From positions 1 through 20,426 of the IMG/VR virus record IMGVR_UViG_3300031688_000179: a DNA stretch of 20,426 nucleotides; one strand, 5' to 3'. This document shows, in pieces, positions 5,787 through 13,783 of this stretch. The notes beneath the pieces were generated by a model. That model saw only the letters and a list, made by a program, of their open reading frames with translations. It did no database searches and had not been told where the DNA came from. The translations under genes were made by a program, and so were the position numbers. The stretch is from a virus. Position 1 is the stretch's first letter. Every line of letters begins with the position of its first letter.

Positions 5787-6197
5787 ATGAAAAATTTAAT
5801 TTTAACAATTGCTTTAATAGTTGCAACGATAGTTGGAACTCAAGCACAAACAAAAGGTGACTGGTACGTAGGTACTGGTGACATTAGTAATGTATCATGG
5901 ACAGCATACGCACTTAGCCCAACTGTAGGATATGGAATTATGGACAACTTAATGGTTGGACTTTCTGTATCTCAATTGGACTCAACAGCTGATATGTCTT
6001 ATGATTTACACGCAAGATATTTTGTAAAAGGATATTTTGTATACGCTGCAACAAGTGGACTAGATACAGAGTCGTTAAGTATTGGTTTAGGTAAAATGTT
6101 TACTATACATAAAGGTGTGTACGTAGACCCAAAAATAGTTTACAACACAGAAGCAAAAACAACGAATCTTACTTTAGGATTTGGTCTAAAATTTTAA
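5787..6197 (+). CDS. Phage-encoded outer-membrane beta-barrel protein
   Basis: A 136-residue secreted protein. Residues 1-20 form a classic signal peptide (Lys at 2, a hydrophobic core, then GTQA), with likely cleavage before Gln21. The mature part is made of alternating strands with Gly and aromatic residues (SPTVGYGIMDNLMVGLSVS, DLHARYFVKGYFVYAAT, SIGLGKMF, TLGFGLKF) and ends in Phe136. This is the usual BAM recognition signature of an outer-membrane barrel, and the size fits a small OmpX/OmpA-type barrel of about eight strands. It lacks a good SD and has an A-rich leader. GCGCGC elements lie on both sides of it. A possible role is altering the host surface, for example superinfection exclusion, but this is inference. 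A Gln at mature position 1 is frequent in Bacteroidota. Confidence 0.85.
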   Translation: MKNLILTIALIVATIVGTQAQTKGDWYVGTGDISNVSWTAYALSPTVGYGIMDNLMVGLSVSQLDSTADMSYDLHARYFVKGYFVYAATSGLDTESLSIGLGKMFTIHKGVYVDPKIVYNTEAKTTNLTLGFGLKF

Positions 6198-6265
6198 TTA
6201 ACTAAACGAAGTTGCGCGCTTGGCAATAATGCCCAAACAACAACAAAGAAAAGGAAGAGAAAATT

Positions 6266-6490
6266 ATGGATTCAGTAATCAAATATGTAAATGGATTTTT
6301 CGGTGGATTATTATCAGTGATGATGACAATTTTACCAGTAACAATCTTATGGACTGTCTTAACAGGCGGAACTGTATTTGGAATGGACGTAATTGCTAAC
6401 TTAACCTCTCTTGTAAACTCACTAGGACAAGGTGGATTTGCAGGGTTGGTAGTATTAGTAATTGTAGGGTCATTCTTTATTAAGAAGTAA
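6266..6490 (+). CDS. Small two-TM membrane protein, holin-like
   Basis: A 74-residue, highly hydrophobic protein. Two membrane segments are visible at about residues 11-33 and 53-72, separated by a polar turn. It has a short amphipathic N-terminus and ends in two lysines after SFFI. Size and layout fit a class II-type holin, but many small phage membrane proteins look like this and no family was recognised. An AAGGAAGAG SD-like run lies at about 6251-6259. It follows the outer-membrane protein and is the last gene before a strong terminator. If it is the holin, the transglycosylase-like gene at 3429 would be its partner. Confidence 0.7.
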   Translation: MDSVIKYVNGFFGGLLSVMMTILPVTILWTVLTGGTVFGMDVIANLTSLVNSLGQGGFAGLVVLVIVGSFFIKK

Positions 6491-6512
6491 ATTACAATCG
6501 TTATATTTAAAG

Positions 6513-6541
6513 AAACCTGGGGCATAAGCTCCAGGTTTTTT
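6513..6541 (+). terminator. Rho-independent terminator
   Basis: AACCTGGGGC (6514-6523) pairs with GCTCCAGGTT (6528-6537) over 10 bp with one G-U, around an ATAA loop, followed by six T residues (6536-6541). It lies 23 nt after the holin-like stop and before the first promoter-like motif of the virion block, so it separates the two transcription units. Confidence 0.92.
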
Positions 6542-6547
6542 GTTTTG

Positions 6548-6562
6548 TATATTTATATATAA
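6548..6562 (+). promoter_or_regulatory. Late-promoter-like AT motif before the hub operon
   Basis: TATATTTATATATAA, identical to the copies at 8449 and 18166. It directly follows a strong terminator. An exact T4 late -10 consensus, TATAAATA, occurs at 6558-6565 but overlaps the SD (AGGAG, 6565-6569). The upstream half of the motif is therefore the likelier -10 element for a transcript that keeps the SD. Confidence 0.65.
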
Positions 6563-6576
6563 ATAGGAGAAAGATA

Positions 6577-6915
6577 ATGGCAATAAGTGAAGATCATATA
6601 TTTGAAGGTAAATCTTTTGAAAGTTTACTCCAAGATATATACAACAATTCCACAAAGAAAGAAAAACAGATAAACGAATTGATACTACAGCTGCAGCCCA
6701 TGATAAAGAATATGGGTGATGCAACAATATTAGTACCGATAATAAAAGAGTACTTGGAAGTCAGTGTAAAGAATGATGAGCATTTGATAAAGATGGCTGC
6801 AATTGTACAGAGGGCAATGGGAAGACCTGAGAGTGAAAACTCAACAGGATTACTTACTGAAGATGAGAAGAAGCAATTATTAAGTTCAGTCCAGGATTTA
6901 GAGGACAATAAATAA
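6577..6915 (+). CDS. Helical hypothetical protein at the head of the hub operon
   Basis: A 112-residue, almost wholly helical soluble protein with a good SD (AGGAG at 6565-6569). It begins with a charged FEGKSFESLLQDIYNNS segment, followed by a long amphipathic region with NDEHLIKMAAIVQRAMGR and an acidic C-terminal helix. I recognise similar proteins only as conserved unknowns next to baseplate genes in marine T4-like phages. It ends in a TAATG overlap with the gp5-like hub gene, which suggests a role in virion assembly or as a minor structural or chaperone protein. No catalytic motif is visible. Confidence 0.75.
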   Translation: MAISEDHIFEGKSFESLLQDIYNNSTKKEKQINELILQLQPMIKNMGDATILVPIIKEYLEVSVKNDEHLIKMAAIVQRAMGRPESENSTGLLTEDEKKQLLSSVQDLEDNK

Positions 6916-7955
6916 TGGGTTTTGGAGATAAAGGAAGTTCGGCTAAGTTTACTAATGCTAATGCAGCTAGTAATCCCCCAGTAGCATCGGGTGAAGTTGT
7001 AGATGTCGTAATGAATCCAGACCATCAATGGTATAAGACAGATACACCAGGTGCAGACTTGGGATATGTAAAAGTAAAGCTATTAGGTGAGCAGGTAGAC
7101 TATGCTCTTGCAGACGAGATACAAGGACACTGGATACCTCCTTTAAATAAAAACATAACATCATATCCACTCAAAGGTGAAGTTGTAGTTTTATTAAGAG
7201 CAGCAACTTTAGGCGCAATGATAAACCCAAAAGATACAGGTTACTATTGGCTGTCAGTTGTTAATATGTGGGGTGACATAAACTCTAATGCTGTGCCTAA
7301 TATAGCATTCAATCCAAAAAACTTTGTCAATGACACATTGGGAGAAACATTTGTAGAAAAAGAGGTAGCTCCACTACAGCATTATGAAGGCGATACAGTA
7401 ATGCAAGGTAGATTTGATAATAGTATTAGACTTGGCGCAACTGCAGTTGCAGGTAAGCCAGAGAACACATGGTCGGTAGGTGGTACAGACGGAGATCCTA
7501 TAATGATCATATCAAATGGCCATGCTGATACGGGTGATTCTCATATAGAAGATATAAACGAAAACGACTCAACTATAATGCTAACAAAGACTCAGAAGAT
7601 AGATCTTATACCTGCAAACGCTATAGCTGATGAGACAGTACCAGTACCTTCAGGAGGACCTTCACCTATGGTCGCTGTAGGTGAATATACAGGTACTTCA
7701 CAAGTAATAATAAACTCAGACAGACTTGTATTCAATTCCAAGACTGAAAATATAATACTTTCAGCTAAAAAAGAAATCGGTCTTTCAACTGCATCATGGA
7801 AGTTAAACGTAAGTGCACTTGCTGATATTGTTTTAGAGATGTTAACAAATTTAGAGATGGAGACACACCCTACAGCTTGTGGTATGTCAGCTCCACCAGT
7901 GCAGGCAGCTGTATACGGAATGTTGAAGGCTCAAATGGAAGCGATGCAACAATAA
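6915..7955 (+). CDS. Baseplate hub protein, gp5-like (OB-fold, no lysozyme domain)
   Basis: A 346-residue protein resembling the T4 gp5 baseplate hub, which forms the tail needle under the tube. The N-terminal part (about residues 24-115) looks like the gp5 OB-fold domain: VDVVMNPDHQWY, then GYVKVKLLG, WIPPLNKNITSYPLKGEVVVLLRA, and YYWLSVVNMWGD. The middle (GDTVMQGRFDNSIRLG) and the GDPIMIISNG and MLTKTQKI segments match the beta-rich C-terminal hub seen in cyanophage-type gp5. T4 gp5 (575 aa) has a lysozyme domain in the middle; none is visible here, so wall digestion must come from another protein. The C-terminus is a short Ala- and Met-rich helix. It overlaps both neighbours by one base (TAATG). 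Confidence 0.78.
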   Translation: MGFGDKGSSAKFTNANAASNPPVASGEVVDVVMNPDHQWYKTDTPGADLGYVKVKLLGEQVDYALADEIQGHWIPPLNKNITSYPLKGEVVVLLRAATLGAMINPKDTGYYWLSVVNMWGDINSNAVPNIAFNPKNFVNDTLGETFVEKEVAPLQHYEGDTVMQGRFDNSIRLGATAVAGKPENTWSVGGTDGDPIMIISNGHADTGDSHIEDINENDSTIMLTKTQKIDLIPANAIADETVPVPSGGPSPMVAVGEYTGTSQVIINSDRLVFNSKTENIILSAKKEIGLSTASWKLNVSALADIVLEMLTNLEMETHPTACGMSAPPVQAAVYGMLKAQMEAMQQ

Positions 7956-8434
7956 TGCCTTTTTTAGTACCTATATTTCAAATGAACATGGCAAAATACT
8001 TTGATTCGGAAAGTATGCTATACTCACCAGCATCTGGAGATATTTCAGAGGTAGCATCTCCAGGAACTGCAAAAGGTTGGTCTGAATCTATGAAGCTTGC
8101 ATCAGCAGCAATATTCCCACCATCTGTAACTATAGCTGCAGCTGAAGGGGCTATGTACGGGATGCTCGCTGGCTGGAGTACTAGCAATGATTCAGCAGGG
8201 GATATGCTAGTAGCGTCAATAGATGTTTTTTATGCCACTTTGGCTTTAGGGATGCTGCCACTACATGCTGCAGTACCGCCAATGCAAGCTCCAATAGCAG
8301 CTCAATTCTCAGCAGGTATGGACGGACTAGGCCATACTGACTGGGCCCAAAATGTTGGTAACTCAATAGCCACTTGGGTACAATCTGGGACATGGGTAAA
8401 TATACCATCAGGTGCCGCAGGCCCTTGGGTGTAA
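7955..8434 (+). CDS. Ala/Gly-rich structural protein
   Basis: A 159-residue protein starting at ATG 7955 in a TAATG overlap with the hub gene. An in-frame ATG at 7877 would lie within the hub gene and is rejected. The composition is rich in Ala, Gly, Met, Ser and Pro with very few charges (SPASGDISEVASPGTAKGW, AAAEGAMYGMLAGW, APIAAQFSAG). It looks like an assembly of short amphipathic helices without a clear transmembrane segment or signal peptide. It is coupled to the hub gene, which suggests a hub or spike accessory protein, but I see no PAAR or other tip motif. The family is not recognised. Confidence 0.7.
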   Translation: MPFLVPIFQMNMAKYFDSESMLYSPASGDISEVASPGTAKGWSESMKLASAAIFPPSVTIAAAEGAMYGMLAGWSTSNDSAGDMLVASIDVFYATLALGMLPLHAAVPPMQAPIAAQFSAGMDGLGHTDWAQNVGNSIATWVQSGTWVNIPSGAAGPWV

Positions 8435-8448
8435 AAACGTATTTTTTA

Positions 8449-8463
8449 TATATTTATATATAA
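8449..8463 (+). promoter_or_regulatory. Late-promoter-like AT motif before the 8481 gene
   Basis: Exact copy of TATATTTATATATAA in the 46-nt gap before the 8481-starting unit. It lies 17 nt before that ATG, with the TGGAG SD (8470-8474) between. It gives the wedge genes their own promoter separate from the hub unit. Confidence 0.6.
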
Positions 8464-8480
8464 AGTAATGGAGTACATAT

Positions 8481-8870
8481 ATGACAAAGAAAGAATTAGT
8501 AAAACTCATTAAACAGGTTGTTAGGCTTGAAATAAAATCAGCTGTTCAAAACGAAATGAACGAGGCACTTAATATGTTGGAGCAAAAAAAGCCAGTGTTG
8601 AAAAGAAGAAAACCAAGCGCAGGAAAAAACTATACAAGTAATTCTATGTTGAATGAAATACTTAACGAGACAAGAGCTTCGACTGAATTCGAACCTTATC
8701 CTGAAGTTTCAGTAGATAGTTTAAGAAGTAAATTCTCCTCAATGCAAGGAGGCGGGGTTACACAACATACAGATATGAATAACAGACCAGTTGATGTTCA
8801 AGCTTTGCCAGATGGTTTAGATAAAGCATTGACAAGAGATTATTCAGAATTAGTGAAAAGATTTAAGTAA
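8481..8870 (+). CDS. Hypothetical virion-operon protein, 129 aa
   Basis: A 129-residue protein with a clear SD (TGGAG). The N-terminal half is a Lys-rich helix (KELVKLIKQVVRLEIKSA, then KKPVLKRRKPSAGK). The C-terminal part contains TDMNNRPVDVQALPDGLDKAL followed by TRDYSELVKRF, a pattern seen in conserved unknown proteins beside gp25 in marine T4-like phages. The middle is Ser/Asn-rich and probably flexible. It has no membrane segment or catalytic motif. It ends in a TAATG overlap with the gp25 gene, so it is likely a small baseplate or assembly protein, but the function is not known. Confidence 0.75.
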   Translation: MTKKELVKLIKQVVRLEIKSAVQNEMNEALNMLEQKKPVLKRRKPSAGKNYTSNSMLNEILNETRASTEFEPYPEVSVDSLRSKFSSMQGGGVTQHTDMNNRPVDVQALPDGLDKALTRDYSELVKRFK

Positions 8871-9379
8871 TGAGAAAAAGACCTATATATAAATTTAATC
8901 CTTTAGATTTTGAAAGAGACATTGCAATAGGTCTTACTCTACCTCTTACTAACGATTCTAGTGCTGAGCGTAGGTACAGCTATGAAACAAAGATGTCGGC
9001 ACCTTTACCTCATAATACAAGTGTTAAAGGTCAGAACAGTGGAGGTTTTAAACAGTCTTATACTACAATCGATCAGACTAAATCAAATTTAATAAACTTA
9101 GTACTAACAAACAGAGGTGAGAGACCAATGCACCCTGAATTCGGATGTGACATTTTCAAGACTTTGTTTGAAAACAATACTAAAGTTGTTAGAGAGGATT
9201 TAGAAAAACTTATAAAAAAACAAGTATCGGTATGGCTTCCTTATGTAGATCTTAAAAGCGTACTGGTTAATTTTACGCAAGCAAATGAAAATAGAATGAA
9301 CATAAAAATCGATTGGTCTTTATTCAAAGGTAACACTATGGATATGCAGTCAATCGCACTAGATATAGGTGAATTATAA
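8870..9379 (+). CDS. 25: Baseplate wedge protein gp25 (GPW/gp25 family)
   Basis: A 169-residue protein with the GPW/gp25 fold, which forms part of the baseplate wedge and starts sheath assembly in T4. The family signature is LINLVLTNRGERPMHPEFGCD (about residues 74-94), followed by LFENN, REDLEKLIKKQV and WLPYVDLKSVLV. T4 gp25 has 132 residues; the extra length is an N-terminal extension of about 45 residues (SSAERRYSYETKMSAPLPHN), probably flexible. It overlaps the upstream stop and the downstream gp6 start by one base each (TAATG). The same order, gp25 then gp6, is found in many T4-like phages and supports the call. Confidence 0.9.
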   Translation: MRKRPIYKFNPLDFERDIAIGLTLPLTNDSSAERRYSYETKMSAPLPHNTSVKGQNSGGFKQSYTTIDQTKSNLINLVLTNRGERPMHPEFGCDIFKTLFENNTKVVREDLEKLIKKQVSVWLPYVDLKSVLVNFTQANENRMNIKIDWSLFKGNTMDMQSIALDIGEL

Positions 9380-11301
9380 TGGCTAACGATTGTAACATAG
9401 ATAAAAAACAAACAAAAGATATAAAGTATCTTAATAAAGATTTTGGAAGATTTAGAAGCGACTTAGTTAATTACGCTAAATCATATTTTCCTGAAACATA
9501 CAACGACTTCAATGAGTCTTCTCCAGGGATGATGTTTATAGAAATGGCATCATACGTAGGTGATGTTTTATCATACTATGTAGACGACCAGCTTAAAGAA
9601 AGCTTGTTGATGCATGCTGAAGAAAGAGATAATGTTGTAGACTTAGCAAGAGCTCTAGGATATTCCGTAAAGCCCTCAGTACCTTCATTAGCAGAATTAT
9701 CAGTATATCAAGTAGTGCCAGCAATTGGAGCAGGTAGTTCTGGAAGACCTGATATGTCTTATGCAATGGAAGTAGCCGAAGGTATGGTAGTCACAAGCGG
9801 CGATCACGAATTCATAACTCAAGATACAGTAAACTTTAATTCAAGTAGTTCTAGAAACCCAACAGAAACATCTGTATATCAAATTGACAATGTATCAGGT
9901 GAACCAACTTACTATTTGCTGAAAAAAGATGTAAGTGCTATGAGTGGAAAGTTAGAGACTGAGACTTTTGAATTTACAACACCAAAGAAATTTGATAAAC
10001 TATCATTAAGCTTAGACAACGTAGTTTCAGTACTGTCAGTAAAAGATTCTGACGGTAATAATTGGAGTGAAGTAGAATATCTTGCACAAGACAATATATT
10101 TGAAGATGTAATAAATAACTGGACATCAGACCCTGCAATGGCTGTATATAACTATGACGCTCCGTATATTCTTAAATTAAGAAGAACTGGCCGTAGATTT
10201 ACAACACATGTTAAAGCTGATAATATAACTCAGCTGTGGTTTGGTTCTGGAATCTCAACTCAACCGGACGAACTTATAGTTCCTAGTCCTAGTAATGTTG
10301 GAATGGCATTGCCTTATGGTAACACAGCTCAGAATTTTATAAACGGAAGCAGTTATATCGATGTTGCGTTTGATCCTGTAAATACAATGTTTACTAGACA
10401 ATATGGGGAGGCACCTAGAGATACAACGCTTACTGTAAAGTATATTGCTGGTGGCGGTATAGGTTCTAACGTAGCTGCAAGAAAAATTGACACAATAATA
10501 GAATCTTCAGCATGGTTAGACGAAGATGGATTAAACGCAGGTACTTTAGATACAGTAAAGAAATCGCTAGCTGTTATAAACATAAGACCAGCAGTAGGAG
10601 GTCGATCGGCAGAGACAACAGATGATATTAAACAGAACGCTCTTGGACATTTTGCCTCACAGAACAGAGCTGTAACTAGAGAAGATTATATTGCAAGAAT
10701 CTATGCAATGCCCGCTAAATACGGATCAGTTGCAAAAGCTTATCTAGATAAAGATGAACAATACTGGATGCAGACTGTAGGTACACACGAGATAAAAAAT
10801 CCATTAGCATTAAACTTATATACAGCTACTTATGATGACAATAAAAACTATGTACCTTTAACACCTTTAGCTAAAGAGAATATGCAGACATATCTTTCTC
10901 AATATAGAATGTTAACGGATGCAATAAATATAAAAGATGCATGGATAATAAACATAGGCGTAGACTTTGGTATTTTACCAAGACCTGGCTTTCAAAACAA
11001 GGATGTATTGTTAAGATGTGTTAAAAAACTAAGATGTATATTTGATCCGGATAACTGGTCTATAAACGAACCTATAGTATTGCCAAATATAGCTACAGAG
11101 CTAGATAAAGTGGAAGGTGTGCAGACAGTTAAGAGTTTAAGAATATTTAACCTATTTGATATTGCATCTGGATATAGTGGAAACATATATGATATAAAGG
11201 GAGCGACAAGAGATGGAGTTGTATATCCTTCGCAAGATCCATGTCTGTTTGAAGTTAAAAATTTAGATACCGATATTAAAGGTAGAATCGTAGGATATTA
11301 A
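9379..11301 (+). CDS. 6: Baseplate wedge protein gp6 (gpJ-like)
   Basis: A 640-residue protein, close to T4 gp6 (660 aa). It forms the inner ring of the baseplate wedge together with gp7 and gp53. The N-terminus contains the family pattern FGRFRSDLVNYAKSYFPETY then ESSPGMMFIEMASYVGDVLSYYVDDQ (about residues 22-73) and EERDNVVDLARALGYSVKPS. The C-terminal half has the gpJ-like repeat-rich part, including ALGHFASQNRAVTREDYIARI. In phage P2-type baseplates the equivalent is gpJ. It is immediately downstream of gp25 with a TAATG overlap. The reading frame is intact, with no truncation or frameshift. Confidence 0.92.
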   Translation: MANDCNIDKKQTKDIKYLNKDFGRFRSDLVNYAKSYFPETYNDFNESSPGMMFIEMASYVGDVLSYYVDDQLKESLLMHAEERDNVVDLARALGYSVKPSVPSLAELSVYQVVPAIGAGSSGRPDMSYAMEVAEGMVVTSGDHEFITQDTVNFNSSSSRNPTETSVYQIDNVSGEPTYYLLKKDVSAMSGKLETETFEFTTPKKFDKLSLSLDNVVSVLSVKDSDGNNWSEVEYLAQDNIFEDVINNWTSDPAMAVYNYDAPYILKLRRTGRRFTTHVKADNITQLWFGSGISTQPDELIVPSPSNVGMALPYGNTAQNFINGSSYIDVAFDPVNTMFTRQYGEAPRDTTLTVKYIAGGGIGSNVAARKIDTIIESSAWLDEDGLNAGTLDTVKKSLAVINIRPAVGGRSAETTDDIKQNALGHFASQNRAVTREDYIARIYAMPAKYGSVAKAYLDKDEQYWMQTVGTHEIKNPLALNLYTATYDDNKNYVPLTPLAKENMQTYLSQYRMLTDAINIKDAWIINIGVDFGILPRPGFQNKDVLLRCVKKLRCIFDPDNWSINEPIVLPNIATELDKVEGVQTVKSLRIFNLFDIASGYSGNIYDIKGATRDGVVYPSQDPCLFEVKNLDTDIKGRIVGY

Positions 11302-11303
11302 AA

Positions 11304-12473
11304 ATGATATATTCAATAACAGCATCAGCTGACACAACATTATACGAAAAAGTGAAAGAAGGCCCATTCTCTTCGAGCATGAATGCAGGCATAGATGAGA
11401 TACTGGAAATAAATAAAGACATGTCAGGGTCATTAGGTGCAGGTCCCTTCAATTCTAGATTTATAGTAAAGTTTGATATACCTCTTACTATGTACTCTGG
11501 GTCTGATACTGTAAACACATTTAAAAATCCTGACGGTACTAAGTTTTCACCACCAACAACGTTCGTAAGAATATATTCAGCAAATAAAGATGAAAGCCTG
11601 GCTTTGGATGACAAGTTAGAGATTAAAGCAGTATCACAATCATGGAATGTGGGTATTGGTAGAGTAGGCAATAAACCTCTTGTAACAGAAGGTGCTAGTT
11701 GGAGCTATCCAGTAAAGTATGGTCAGTCACTATGGGAAAACAATCTTGGCATAAACCAACCTGGTTGTTCAACACATTCTATAGCAGCCAACCCTGCCAT
11801 ATTCGCTAGTTACACTTCTGCAAGTGGAGCTAACTTAGATATAAGACAAGATGTTTCTTATTGGACTACTAAAATGACAATGTCTTCAGGTGTTAACGGT
11901 TTAGATCATATAAAAAACAATGGCTTTTTAATAAAAAGGCCAGACGCAATAGAAGCCGATGTAAACAAACAGGGCAGTTTTAAATATTACTCTACAGAGA
12001 CGCATACAATATATCAGCCTCGTTTAGAATTCTGCTGGGATGATTCTAAGTTTGTAACCACTGGTCTATCTGAACTATCAACAGATGACCCTTCATCTAT
12101 ATTTATGTATCTAAAAAACAACAGAGCAGATTACAAATTAGGCGAAAAAGCTAAGTTCAGAATTATAGGTAGAGAAAAATATCCTGCAAAGACATATGGG
12201 AATACCTCAGCAGAGCTGAAGGTTAAGTATATGCCCTCTGGTTCAGCATTCTATTCAGTTAAAGACCTTAGGACAGGAGAAACTGTAATACCTTATGACG
12301 ATACCTTTACTAAAATCAGCTGTGATTCAAATGGTAACTACTTTGAAGTTTTTACATCAAATCTATCACCTGAAAGATATTACCAGATAGAAATAAAGCT
12401 TAAAGCAAAAGGAAGTACGACAGATATAATTGGTTACTATCCAATTAAAGATATATTCAAGGTGACTAGATAA
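11304..12473 (+). CDS. Virion protein with DNRLRE-like N-terminal domain
   Basis: A 389-residue protein. The first about 130 residues have the pattern of a DNRLRE-type beta domain: SADTTLYE, then NAGIDEILEI, SRFIVKFDI, and later AVSQSWNVGIG and EGASW. In other proteins such domains bind surface sugars or act in extracellular adhesion. The C-terminal part (from about 265) is also beta-rich and may be one or two Ig-like or fibre-like domains (YKLGEKAKFRIIG, RYYQIEIKLKA). No signal peptide is visible, as expected for a virion protein. It lies between gp6 and the Ig-like gene, which fits a baseplate-associated or host-adsorption role. The domain assignment is by eye and needs a structural search. 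Confidence 0.65.
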   Translation: MIYSITASADTTLYEKVKEGPFSSSMNAGIDEILEINKDMSGSLGAGPFNSRFIVKFDIPLTMYSGSDTVNTFKNPDGTKFSPPTTFVRIYSANKDESLALDDKLEIKAVSQSWNVGIGRVGNKPLVTEGASWSYPVKYGQSLWENNLGINQPGCSTHSIAANPAIFASYTSASGANLDIRQDVSYWTTKMTMSSGVNGLDHIKNNGFLIKRPDAIEADVNKQGSFKYYSTETHTIYQPRLEFCWDDSKFVTTGLSELSTDDPSSIFMYLKNNRADYKLGEKAKFRIIGREKYPAKTYGNTSAELKVKYMPSGSAFYSVKDLRTGETVIPYDDTFTKISCDSNGNYFEVFTSNLSPERYYQIEIKLKAKGSTTDIIGYYPIKDIFKVTR

Positions 12474-13780
12474 TGGGAAATGTAGAAAGACAAGCTGCGG
12501 CACGTAAAGCATATTATGCTAAAAAAAATATACAAAAAGCTCTTCCCGAAATAGAGTTTGTAAAGACACCAGAAAGACAGATACAAGTAAAGGTTAAAAA
12601 GATAAGTCCTATAAAATCTGCAACAAGTATAAAGTCTTCTGATCTGTATTCCGATGCCAACTTTGAACTTAGGGATCAGTTCGAATTTGACATAGACAAA
12701 GAAAACGAAAGAAGCGAAACTGGTATAGTAGTATCGAGAGAGGGTATAGATAACTGGAAACTAGAGCTAGCTTCTGCAAGATTTATATTTGATAGAGACA
12801 CATCTGAAGCATACACTGATACTGAATTCAAAGAGCTATTTAAGAAGAAGGATCCGAATTACGGCTTACCTATTGTAGATCAATTTGAATATGAAAACGT
12901 AACATATCACGAAGCAGATGAGTTTAAGCGAGGGGCTAGAAAGCTAGCATATAATATAGGAGAAACACATGTATTATCTAGCTGGGCAAACGGAATAATA
13001 GTTTTTGTTGCAAACGCATATAACTATGAGGATGCAAAAGGCCGTAAAAACAGAGACAAGATGAATTATACTTGGTACTTCTCTGCAGATACAAAGCGTA
13101 ATTTCAACACAGATGTACAGAATAAAATAGTTGGAAAAGGAAGAAAGCTTTTGTTAGACAACGTGCAGAGATTTACAACAGGTAGATATTATTGCGAAAT
13201 ATCAAATGATAAAGGTGTAACTAGAACTATGCCTCACTATGTTAATGTATACCGAGACGGAAGGATCGTGGAGCTTACTGGTGGTGCTGAAAACAATATA
13301 CCGCTTGGAAGATTTGAATGGGCCCCTATAAAAACAACTGCCGACTTTGATAAAAAACATCCAAAGCTAAGACCATATAAAGATTATATATTAGAAGAAG
13401 AGACTTGGGTTCCTATGCAATATAATTCTCAAGCAAACGCATATGAAAGAGCTGATCTTGCTAGCCCTGACAAAACACCTGGAAAAACACCTTGGAATAC
13501 TAACGAAAAAATAAAGTGGGTGAAGGAAAACTCCATGAAAGGAAATACTATAGATCCAGGGTATGGTAGAAAGATGGGATATTGGAAATACAGTGTCGGT
13601 TCAATTGTATACTGGTCTGATTCTGACGGTATAGTATCATTCTTCAACGTTCAAAAATATTACAGGCATAGGGAAGAGATGGGCTACAAAAAAGATTTTT
13701 CTCAAGTAGAAGTATTCAACAAGAAGCAAAATAATCCTTACTATTTGAAAAACGATAATATAGCACAATACAGAGGATAA
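12473..13780 (+). CDS. Virion protein with Ig-like domain
   Basis: A 435-residue structural protein. The central part (about residues 165-262) looks like an immunoglobulin-type domain: a W in YTWYF (Trp201), then LLLDNVQRF, and the F-strand signature GRYYCEISNDKG with Cys241. The usual partner Cys on the B strand is not evident, so the domain may lack the disulfide. The N-terminal 45 residues are basic and probably disordered. The C-terminal third contains many aromatic residues, with WKYSVGSIVYWSD and YYRHREEMGYKK. Ig-like folds are frequent in T4-like virion proteins. It overlaps the upstream stop (TAATG), and its own stop is 3 nt before the large wedge gene. Function in the virion is unknown. 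Confidence 0.7.
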   Translation: MGNVERQAAARKAYYAKKNIQKALPEIEFVKTPERQIQVKVKKISPIKSATSIKSSDLYSDANFELRDQFEFDIDKENERSETGIVVSREGIDNWKLELASARFIFDRDTSEAYTDTEFKELFKKKDPNYGLPIVDQFEYENVTYHEADEFKRGARKLAYNIGETHVLSSWANGIIVFVANAYNYEDAKGRKNRDKMNYTWYFSADTKRNFNTDVQNKIVGKGRKLLLDNVQRFTTGRYYCEISNDKGVTRTMPHYVNVYRDGRIVELTGGAENNIPLGRFEWAPIKTTADFDKKHPKLRPYKDYILEEETWVPMQYNSQANAYERADLASPDKTPGKTPWNTNEKIKWVKENSMKGNTIDPGYGRKMGYWKYSVGSIVYWSDSDGIVSFFNVQKYYRHREEMGYKKDFSQVEVFNKKQNNPYYLKNDNIAQYRG

Positions 13781-13783
13781 GGA

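Noticed and set aside
6220-6236. Weak hairpin TTGGC/GCCCAA after the outer-membrane protein gene
   Set aside because: Only 4-5 bp with a bulge and no U-tract; too weak to call.
6558-6565. TATAAATA as a canonical T4 late promoter
   Set aside because: It matches the consensus, but initiation 6-7 nt downstream would leave out the ribosome-binding site of the 6577 gene. It is kept only as part of the longer motif.
8435-8448. AT hairpin AAAAACGTATTTTTT as a terminator
   Set aside because: An A/T-only stem with a tiny loop overlapping the promoter-like motif; not convincing in such an AT-rich sequence.
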